A DNA stretch of 21,376 nucleotides from Prevotellaceae bacterium (GTDB lineage Bacteria > Bacteroidota > Bacteroidia > Bacteroidales > UBA932): the NCBI GenBank assembly GCA_031259805.1, contig JAIRKX010000203.1, positions 1 through 21,376 on the forward strand, read 5' to 3'. The position numbers and the translations under genes are program-made. The stretch's first letter is position 1. Each line of letters begins with the position of its first letter. This document shows positions 1 through 6,076 of the stretch, piece after piece. The notes under the pieces were generated by a model. The model was not told where the DNA came from, did no database searches, and worked only from the letters and a program-made list of their open reading frames with translations.

Positions 1-222
1 AATTCCTTCGTTGATTTTACGCCGAAGGATAGCGTAATTTTTGTTTATGGCGACGCCGACCAATGGGTTTATCCGGTCAATTCGGAAAATGCGTATAAGG
101 CAATGTCCGCAAAGCAGTGCCCGGTTAAAGCTTACGTACAGCCCGGTGGTGACCACGAAACGACGCTTCCTTTATATTTGGAAGTATTGTTTGCACGGCT
201 ACAGGCGCTGAGCGGTCAATAA
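1..222 (+). CDS. alpha/beta hydrolase, C-terminal fragment (partial at window edge)
   Basis: The plus-strand frame is open from base 1 to a TAA at 220-222, giving 73 residues of a protein that begins outside the window. The sequence fits the C-terminal end of an alpha/beta-hydrolase fold. A beta-strand followed by YGDADQWVYP supplies the usual catalytic acid (D20 of the fragment is the best candidate), and GGDHE supplies the catalytic histidine (H52), followed by a closing helix. The nucleophile serine would lie in the missing part, so substrate and subfamily (lipase, esterase or peptidase-like) cannot be judged. The gene is convergent with ftsZ and not part of the division cluster. Fold assignment comes from the spacing of the Asp and His motifs, which is established for this family. 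Any finer function would be a guess. Confidence 0.7.
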   Translation, partial: NSFVDFTPKDSVIFVYGDADQWVYPVNSENAYKAMSAKQCPVKAYVQPGGDHETTLPLYLEVLFARLQALSGQ

Positions 223-615
223 AGTATTTTTCATGTCTTTGTGAAAAATAAGGGCAATGAAGCCCATTTTCAACAAAACCATATTTTTCTTACACCGGAA
301 CACGAGCGGGGGTTTTATTTTTCCGATCTGCAATTCCAACTAAAAAGCCTTGGACATTCAAGAAAAATGGCTGTTATGGGTACGGGCAACATACTCGCCA
401 ATATTCAGAGTATCTATCCAATACATAGGACTTGTCTGCTCGCCGGACTAAACTAAGATTTTTGGTCGGGCCGAAACTAAGGTTTCAGCCGGGCCGAATA
501 CTAAGGTTTCGGTCCGACCAAAAATTTAGAGTATCGGCCGGGCTGGTGATTTGACCGTCGTATGGATTGTCTGGGAATGCTTGTACGGCTGTAATGATTT
601 TCTTGCCCGCATGGT
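223..615. other. intergenic region between the convergent hydrolase and ftsZ genes
   Basis: This stretch of 393 bases holds no gene I can support. A 71-codon GTG-started frame at 241-456 looks like chance. The notable content is the 24-nt repeat group at 453-548, described separately. No clear stem followed by a T-run is seen for either converging gene, although the long inverted repeat could end transcription from both sides. The remaining bases (549-615) show no motif. Confidence 0.7.
453..548. repeat. four 24-nt tandem repeat units containing a long inverted repeat
   Basis: Units start at 453, 477, 501 and 525. The first three begin with CTAAG and the fourth with TTTAG. All carry a GC-rich centre related to GGTCGGGCCGAA. 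Unit 3 is close to the reverse complement of unit 1: bases 453-477 can pair with 506-529 with one mismatch and one bulge, leaving a loop of about 28 nt. The block lies between the ends of two converging genes. It could form a cruciform or a strong RNA hairpin on either strand and so act as a bidirectional terminator. That role is inference; the repeat itself is read directly. Confidence 0.75.
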
Positions 616-2106
616 TCAGTCTATGGACGGGTAGAGGTAGGTGTTGTCCGTATTTAATTTGTGGATGCCGTTAATATTGACTATCCGTGCGGTGTTTTCG
701 GGAGCGGCGTGGCTGACATCGGTCGAGGTTGGCGGGGCGACGGTGATGTTGTTACGTCGCCGGAAGGCCGGTTCTTTTTCCAGTCGGTTAATATCGGTTT
801 CCTTGTCGACAATCAATACCGGTTTTGCGGGCGGGATAACCGTCCGGAGTGTGGGTGCAGCCGGCGACGGCGGCGTGGCAGCGGGGTCGGGTTGGGGATT
901 GTCTATTTTATACACGCGTTGGTTGGGCGCGAGCGTAATCTCATCGTCGGAATGGGGCGCCGGCGTAGTCTCGTCGGAGGTGATGAGGGGGGAGGGAGGC
1001 GTCTCTCCTTCTTCGTCGTTGTCGTCGTCATCGTCGAACCGGTCGTCTTTCAGCGGGTGGAATACGATTTCAATGGGTTCTTCCGACGTATTATCGCTTG
1101 CAGGCGCTTGCGCGGACATTGCGAGGTCTATCACATTCATCCGAAAACCGGTGGCGACGATGGTTACCGATATGAAGTCGTCCATGCTGTCGTCGCGCAC
1201 GACTCCGCGTTTGCAGTTTTCGATAGCGCCGGTTTTTTCCTGCACATAGTGCATGATTTTTTCGAGTTCCGACATGGTCAAGGCCTGTTCTGTTCCCGAC
1301 GAGGTAATGTTGACCAGTACATTTTTAGCGCCCGACACGTCGCTGTCGTTGAGTAAGGGCGACGAGAGCGCTTTTTCGACGGCTTCGAGGGCGCGGCGTT
1401 CGCCGTTGGCTTTGCCCGATCCCATGATGGCTACGCCGCTATCCTTCATTGCCATTTCGACATCGGCAAAGTCGATGTTGATGAATCCGGGGCGGGTGAT
1501 GATTTCGGCGATACCCTTGACGGCGATAGTTAGTACCTCATCGGCTTTGGGGAAGGCGTCGAAGACCGTTAGGTTGCCGTATAAGTCGTAGAGGCGCTGG
1601 TTGTCGATGATGAGCAAGCTGTCGACATGGCGCTTCATTTCACGGATACCGACAAAGGCTCGTTCGATGAATTTATAGCCTTCGTGCCGGAATGGAACGG
1701 TTACGACGCCGACCGTCAGCAGTTTCATTTCGCGGGCGATGCGGGCAATCACGGGGGCGGCGCCTGTGCCGGTGCCGCCGCCCATGCCTGCTGTGATGAA
1801 TACCATTTTGGTATTATCGGATAACAGGGTTCGTATTTTGTCTTCGCTTTCTTCTGCCGCCTTCCGTCCCCGTTCGGGGTCGCAGCCAGCGCCCAGACCG
1901 GTAGAACCTAATTGAACTTTATACGGTACGGGGCTTATCGCCAGCGACTGCGCGTCGGTGTTGCACACGACAAAGTCCACATTCTTAATACCGGTGGCAT
2001 ACATGTAGTTTACCGCGTTGCTGCCGCCGCCGCCGACGCCGACGACTTTGATGATCGAGCCTGTGATTTCTTCCCAATCGTGGGGTACGTAAAAATCATC
2101 TTCCAT
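616..2106 (-). CDS. ftsZ: cell division protein FtsZ
   Basis: FtsZ is the tubulin-like GTPase that forms the Z ring at midcell and recruits the divisome. The 496-residue product begins directly before the GTPase domain. The T1 loop GVGGGGSNAV is near residues 23-32, the GGGTGTG tubulin signature at 109-115, and the T7 loop NIDFAD with its catalytic aspartates at 210-215. The globular part ends near residue 345. A long linker follows, very acidic at about 377-387 and then rich in Pro, Thr and Ser. The protein ends NTYLYPSID, which I take as the conserved C-terminal peptide that binds FtsA-type anchors. The start lies 12 nt after the stop of the PorE-like gene, so the two are probably co-transcribed. 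Unusually, ftsA is about 4 kb upstream, not adjacent. No Shine-Dalgarno sequence is visible, as is common in Bacteroidetes. Confidence 0.98.
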   Translation of the reverse strand: MEDDFYVPHDWEEITGSIIKVVGVGGGGSNAVNYMYATGIKNVDFVVCNTDAQSLAISPVPYKVQLGSTGLGAGCDPERGRKAAEESEDKIRTLLSDNTKMVFITAGMGGGTGTGAAPVIARIAREMKLLTVGVVTVPFRHEGYKFIERAFVGIREMKRHVDSLLIIDNQRLYDLYGNLTVFDAFPKADEVLTIAVKGIAEIITRPGFINIDFADVEMAMKDSGVAIMGSGKANGERRALEAVEKALSSPLLNDSDVSGAKNVLVNITSSGTEQALTMSELEKIMHYVQEKTGAIENCKRGVVRDDSMDDFISVTIVATGFRMNVIDLAMSAQAPASDNTSEEPIEIVFHPLKDDRFDDDDDNDEEGETPPSPLITSDETTPAPHSDDEITLAPNQRVYKIDNPQPDPAATPPSPAAPTLRTVIPPAKPVLIVDKETDINRLEKEPAFRRRNNITVAPPTSTDVSHAAPENTARIVNINGIHKLNTDNTYLYPSID

Positions 2107-2118
2107 GATTTCGATGGT

Positions 2119-4170
2119 TTAATTATTGATTACTTTAAATTCCGTACGGCGGTTCATTTGCCGGTTTTCATCCGTATCATTGGGTGCAATCGGCTGATCC
2201 ATACCGTAGCCCTTATAGCTTAAGCGGGAATCGGCGATGCCTTCCTTCTTCAGGTAGTCGACGACGGATTTGGCGCGGTTTTCCGAAAGGGTTTTGTTGA
2301 ATTGCGCACTGCCGATATTGTCGGTATGCCCCGATATTTCAATGACCAGCGACGGCGTTTCGTTCATCAGTTGTACTAACCGGTTCAATTCGCTCTTCGA
2401 CTCGGGGCGTAATGTGGCTTTGCCGAAGTCGAAGAAAATATTCCGCAATACGATTTTGCTTCCGACTTCCAGTTTTTCCAGTCGGATTTCCTGTTCGATT
2501 TCCTGATAGCCGGCTGTTTCGGGCACGTTGAAGTTTTCGGAATGAAACAGGTATTTTTCGGCCATGACGGTGATGCCGTAGTTTTTGCCTGACGGCAACG
2601 AGACCATGTAACGTCCGGTTACGCTGTTCGATTTAAACAGCGCCAGTTCTTCGTTCTTTTCGACATCGGTCAGCGCGATGATCGCTTCGAGCGGCTCTGA
2701 GGTGGCTTTGTCGATGATACGTCCTTTCAGCAGGGTCATCGACGAGGTGTTAAGGGCGATGGCCTGTTCGATGACCGTTTCGGCAATCGGGTTGATACGC
2801 CACGCGAGCAGGTTGTCCTCAGAGTTATTGATCATCGGTTTTTCTTCGCCGAGGAAGGTGATCATATAAATATCCTGTTTGCCGATGCCGCCTTTCCGTT
2901 CCGACGAGTAATAGCCATGCCGTCCGCTGGCCGATACGGAGAAAAAGACATCGTTGCCGGCGGTATTGATGGGGTATCCCAGATTTTCGGGCGTGCTCCA
3001 TTGTCCGTTTTCGAATGTCGTTTTGAAAATATCGTAGCCCCCCATGCCGGGATGCCCTTTGGAACTAAAGAATAATGTTTTTCCGTCGGGATGAGCAAAT
3101 ACGGCTTCTTCGTCGTCGGGCGTGTTGACAACGGCCGGCAAAAGATGCGCTTCACTCCAGCGGCCTTTTTCGTCCGGTTCGCTATAGTAGATATCCTGTT
3201 TGCCGATGCCTCCCGGCCTGTCCGATACGAAGTACAGTCTCCGTCCGTCCGGCGAGAGCGATACTTTCGATTCGTGGTATCGGGTATTGATATATTTGTT
3301 GAATGCCGTGGGTTTTGACCAGAAGCTTCCTATCAGTCGGCATTCGAAGATGTCGCCGCCGTTGGTGCTTTGGAAGATGAACAGCGTTTGACCATCGTGC
3401 GACAGGCCTGCCGATGCGTTGTTGTCTTCGCTGTTGACAATTGTGCCGGGATTGACCGGATATCCCCACCGATCGCCCGTACGGGTGGCGTAGTATATAT
3501 TTTCAAAATTCTCGCCGTCTTTTGATTTTTTTGTTTTAGTTGCATCGGGACGCGTAGAGGTAAAGAACATGACCGAACCGTCGGCGTTGATGACCGGGCT
3601 GTATTCGTGGTATTCCGTATTGATGGCGCTCCCGATGTTTGTAATGAACACCCGCTCAGGGTTAGTCATCATCGTTATGCCTTTTTCGCATTGTGCGATT
3701 CGCTTGTCTATTTCCGACCAGCGGGCAATGGCTATTTTGGACGATGAGGTCCGATAGGCTTTGTACATTTGGATGGCTTTTTCCATCTCTTCGTTTTCAT
3801 GATATAACTGTGCCATCCACCACAGGATATCTTCTTCGACATTAGGATTTAGTTCCATGGCCTTCCGAAAATGAGCCAGCGCCCGTTCCTTTTGATTGAC
3901 GGTATACAGGCAACGTCCGATTTTATAGTTTAGCGCCGCATTGTTGGGGTTAAAGGCATTTGCCAGTTCGTAGTAATGCAATGCTTCGGCATAGTTCCAT
4001 TCGCCCTGTTCAAAAAGCTTATCGCCGCTTTTGATGTTCGAACGCGCCTCGCTCAACGTCTTTTTCTGGTCGGGGAAATAGGTTTCGTTGAACTCTCTAT
4101 TTTGCGCTGCCGCAGGATTCGCTGAAGCGATCAGGGCGCACAGTACGGTCATTACAATTATTTTTTTCAT
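2119..4170 (-). CDS. PorE-like periplasmic protein: TPR, PD40 beta-propeller, CRD, OmpA C-terminal domain
   Basis: The 683-residue protein starts with a signal peptide (about 1-22, AAA-Q cleavage) and has no lipobox cysteine. Domains in order: TPR-like helices (about 40-165), a beta-propeller of PD40/WD40-like blades (about 180-440) with repeated SPDGRRLYFVSD-type strands and GGxGxxDIY motifs, a carboxypeptidase-regulatory-like fold (about 481-570, beginning LKGRIIDKATSEPLE), and an OmpA C-terminal domain (about 575-680). The OmpA domain has HTDNIGS and the LSENRAKSV motif; D617 and R632 match the Asp/Arg pair that grips diaminopimelate in this family. Order and length match PorE of the Porphyromonas type IX secretion system, which links the outer-membrane machinery to peptidoglycan. 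Many Bacteroidetes paralogues share this architecture, so PorE identity itself is less sure. It lies 12 nt from each neighbour, the TPR gene and ftsZ. Confidence 0.88.
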   Translation of the reverse strand: MKKIIVMTVLCALIASANPAAAQNREFNETYFPDQKKTLSEARSNIKSGDKLFEQGEWNYAEALHYYELANAFNPNNAALNYKIGRCLYTVNQKERALAHFRKAMELNPNVEEDILWWMAQLYHENEEMEKAIQMYKAYRTSSSKIAIARWSEIDKRIAQCEKGITMMTNPERVFITNIGSAINTEYHEYSPVINADGSVMFFTSTRPDATKTKKSKDGENFENIYYATRTGDRWGYPVNPGTIVNSEDNNASAGLSHDGQTLFIFQSTNGGDIFECRLIGSFWSKPTAFNKYINTRYHESKVSLSPDGRRLYFVSDRPGGIGKQDIYYSEPDEKGRWSEAHLLPAVVNTPDDEEAVFAHPDGKTLFFSSKGHPGMGGYDIFKTTFENGQWSTPENLGYPINTAGNDVFFSVSASGRHGYYSSERKGGIGKQDIYMITFLGEEKPMINNSEDNLLAWRINPIAETVIEQAIALNTSSMTLLKGRIIDKATSEPLEAIIALTDVEKNEELALFKSNSVTGRYMVSLPSGKNYGITVMAEKYLFHSENFNVPETAGYQEIEQEIRLEKLEVGSKIVLRNIFFDFGKATLRPESKSELNRLVQLMNETPSLVIEISGHTDNIGSAQFNKTLSENRAKSVVDYLKKEGIADSRLSYKGYGMDQPIAPNDTDENRQMNRRTEFKVINN

Positions 4171-4182
4171 ACGATTGTGGAG

Positions 4183-5238
4183 TTAAAAGTTACGGACTTG
4201 TTTGATATAGGCATCGGCAGAGGTACAACCATAACGGAGAGCTTTTGTCCAGTCTTCGATGGCTTCCTGTTCTTTCTGGAGCATTTCGTTGGTGTTTCCC
4301 CGATTGAGGTAGGCGTAGCCGTATTCGGGATTCAGTTGAATGGCGCGGTCATAGTCTTTGAGGGCTGTTTCGTACTGTTTGATTTTGAAGTAGGCGTTTC
4401 CGCGGTTGTTGTAGGCGTAGGCATATTGCGGATTGAGTTCGATGGTTTTCGAATAATCGGCAATAGCGCCGGCATAGTCGCCAAGTTCGTATTTGGCCAG
4501 CCCGCGGTTGTTGTAGGCAAGGTAGTAGTCTTTGTCTATTTCGATGGCTTTGGTGTATTGTGCGACGGCCGCTTCGTACTTGGCCTGATTGCGGTACATC
4601 GTACCCAGATTGTTATAAGCTAAGGCAAATTTCGGGTTCTTCTGCACGGCGGACTGGTAATCGCGGATAGCTGCCTCGTCGTTACCCAGCAGTTTGTTGG
4701 CGCTGCCGCGATCGTTATAGGCATTGGCCATGTTGGGGTTTATTTTAACAGCTTCGTTGTATTCGGCAATGGCTTTATTGTAGTCCTTTTGCTCAAAATA
4801 GATGCTTCCTCTGTAATAATAGGCCTGATCTAACATAGCGTCTTCGGCAATGGCCTTAGAGAAGTCGGACAGGGCGGCGTCTACCTTATCGAGTTCATAG
4901 TAGGCGCGTCCACGGCTGTAATAGGTGATAGCCGTCGGGGCATTGGCCAGCACAATATCGAAGTCTTCGATGGCTTCCGTATACTTTTTCAGGTCGCTTT
5001 TTACGACGCCCCGGTTATAGTACGCAAGATAAAAATCGGCCTTGATACGTATAGCCTCGTCGAATTGGCGGAGGGCTTCCTGCGGGTTGCCCTGTTCGAA
5101 GGCTGCAATGCCGGCGTTATAGGCCTGTTCGGCCTCCATGCGTTCCGCGCTAATCGTAACCACTTGCGCGGGCGCTATAAATGGGATGAACAAGCACAAT
5201 ACGCCTGTCCAAAAAATGTACATGATGATTCGTTTCAT
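4183..5238 (-). CDS. secreted TPR-repeat protein
   Basis: The 351-residue product has a signal peptide (about 1-25, ending APAQ), so it is probably periplasmic. The rest is almost wholly tetratricopeptide repeats. The conserved small-side-chain glycine recurs at residues 43, 77, 110, 144, 178, 212, 246, 280 and 314, giving nine repeats of 33-34 residues. The last repeat ends IEDWTKALRYGCTSAD, a common closing form. TPR arrays of this kind are protein-binding scaffolds and no catalytic motif is present. The start ATGAAACG at 5238 opens directly into the signal sequence. The gene leads a three-gene unit with the PorE-like gene and ftsZ, so a partner in the cell envelope is likely, possibly the PorE-like protein itself. 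This pairing is inferred from position alone. Confidence 0.9.
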   Translation of the reverse strand: MKRIIMYIFWTGVLCLFIPFIAPAQVVTISAERMEAEQAYNAGIAAFEQGNPQEALRQFDEAIRIKADFYLAYYNRGVVKSDLKKYTEAIEDFDIVLANAPTAITYYSRGRAYYELDKVDAALSDFSKAIAEDAMLDQAYYYRGSIYFEQKDYNKAIAEYNEAVKINPNMANAYNDRGSANKLLGNDEAAIRDYQSAVQKNPKFALAYNNLGTMYRNQAKYEAAVAQYTKAIEIDKDYYLAYNNRGLAKYELGDYAGAIADYSKTIELNPQYAYAYNNRGNAYFKIKQYETALKDYDRAIQLNPEYGYAYLNRGNTNEMLQKEQEAIEDWTKALRYGCTSADAYIKQVRNF

Positions 5239-5316
5239 AGCTATTTATTGTTTTAAAGTAATACGATAAAGTTTCCCTGTAAATTTATTCCGTTTGTTGA
5301 TCCCGAAGAAGACGCT

Positions 5317-5697
5317 CTAAGACTGCCAACGAAAACGTATTAGATCCGGCATATCCCATGATTTCCGGAGTTCGATTAATATCTTGCGTGGTATGCCTTC
5401 GCTGTCGCGAATGGTGGCCATGGAATCCAACCGGAGCATGAAATAATATTCGGCCCCTCCCTTTTTCCCTTTCTTCCCGGACTTTTCGTTCTTTTCCGAA
5501 GCCTCCGTCGGATCGAGTTTATAGGAGAATTCTTGCGACATCATGGTTAAGTCCTCTACCGGCTGTTCCAGTATAGTACTGATAAAAAATTTCGCTATCC
5601 GCTGATTTTCCATCAACCGTTTAAATACCGTATTGTAGATCGGGTTGGCAATGACAAGTGATTTGCCTGATGTTTTATTTTTTGCTGTTGTTTCCAT
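5317..5697 (-). pseudogene. truncated Rpn/PD-(D/E)XK nuclease family protein
   Basis: The reading frame gives 126 residues from METTAKNK. The N-terminal part matches the Rpn/PDDEXK_2 family (NPIYNTVFKRLMENQRIAKF, then STILEQPVEDL, then a LRLDSMATI strand with the first catalytic Asp, then ILIELRKS). Family members usually run to about 300 residues; this one stops at RFRWQS just where RFRRYLG-like sequence should continue. The Gln usual in the family's ExQ motif is Arg. A shifted frame at 5285-5329 encodes LAVLERLLRDQQTE before a stop, resembling the C-terminal tails of these proteins, so an internal deletion with frameshift is plausible. The upstream ATG at 5781 is rejected because a consensus promoter occupies 5727-5758, downstream of it. 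A lysine-rich stretch sits at about residues 66-78. Confidence 0.72.
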
Positions 5698-5726
5698 ATT
5701 TATCTTTTTTCTGTTTCCACAGAGTG

Positions 5727-5758
5727 CAAAGTTAGTAAAGATTTTGATAGCATACAAA
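5727..5758 (-). promoter_or_regulatory. consensus Bacteroidetes promoter upstream of the nuclease remnant
   Basis: On the minus strand, TTTG (5758-5755) is followed after exactly 20 nt by TAACTTTG (5734-5727), fitting the Bacteroidetes housekeeping form TTTG-N19 to 21-TAnnTTTG at every fixed base. Transcription should start near 5720, giving a leader of about 23 nt before the ATG at 5697. I found no other match of this quality between ftsA and the TPR gene, so it may also feed the TPR, PorE-like and ftsZ genes. Confidence 0.75.
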
Positions 5759-5859
5759 ATATACCGTAAGCAGGGGTGCATTTCAAATTGTCGTCCGTCG
5801 GCTAAAGCGACGGCAATAATAACTCATCACTTTCAACCTCCAACTCTTCGTTTTTATCT

Positions 5860-5995
5860 GGTCGGACCCCATAGAAGGTTCGAGGTCGGATCCCATAGAA
5901 GGTTCGAGGTCGGATCCCATAGAAGGTCGGGATCGGATCCCATAGAAGGTCGGGATCGGATCCCATAGAAGGTCGGGATCGGATCCGAAATCCGG
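5860..5995. repeat. array of 23/24-nt tandem repeats with embedded palindromes
   Basis: Five complete units and one partial unit start at 5860, 5884, 5908, 5931, 5954 and 5977. Each reads GGTCGGATCCCATAGAAGG or a close variant, followed by TTCGA (first two units) or TCGGG (later units). The first two periods are 24 nt and the rest 23 nt. At the later junctions the units create GGGATCGGATCCC, a 13-nt palindrome around a single central base (5929-5941 and 5952-5964). Copies are almost identical, which points to recent expansion. Long frames running through the array on both strands are products of the repeat and not genes. Confidence 0.85.
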
Positions 5996-6076
5996 TTCTG
6001 ATGCGATCAGCCATCGGTGTCCGGGCAAACGCCTGTCGGCGTGTCGCGTACGCCGTGCTTAGATGCCGGATAAAGT

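Larger units (their letters stand above)
5698..6076. other. intergenic region between ftsA and the nuclease remnant
   Basis: This stretch of 379 bases has no supportable gene. It contains the remnant's promoter (5727-5758) and the repeat array (5860-5995), both listed separately. Near the end of ftsA, ACGCC (6029-6033), GGCGT (6038-6042) and ACGCC (6050-6054) can form two mutually exclusive 5-bp hairpins. Neither is followed by a T-run on the minus strand, so a terminator after ftsA is not demonstrated. Confidence 0.7.

Noticed and set aside
241..456. 71-codon plus-strand frame with GTG start after the hydrolase
   Set aside because: No recognisable motif or signal. It ends among the 24-nt repeats and starts with GTG 18 nt after another gene's stop without a clear ribosome site.
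453..548. CRISPR array
   Set aside because: Units abut without spacers and one is inverted. The same objection (no spacers) applies to 5860-5995, and no cas gene is present.
641..1356. Long plus-strand frames opposite the 3' half of ftsZ
   Set aside because: They are antisense to the repetitive, GC-rich linker of ftsZ. Products are low complexity (Ser, Gly, Val runs) and overlap each other in different frames.
5698..5781. N-terminal extension of the nuclease remnant from the ATG at 5781
   Set aside because: The consensus promoter at 5727-5758 lies within it, and conserved family sequence starts only after the internal Met at 5697.
5783..6028. Frames of 70-81 codons on the minus strand (and one on the plus) through the 5860-5995 array
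   Set aside because: The peptide repeats (such as EPSMGSDL) only reflect the DNA repeat. Frame changes occur where the period shifts from 24 to 23 nt.
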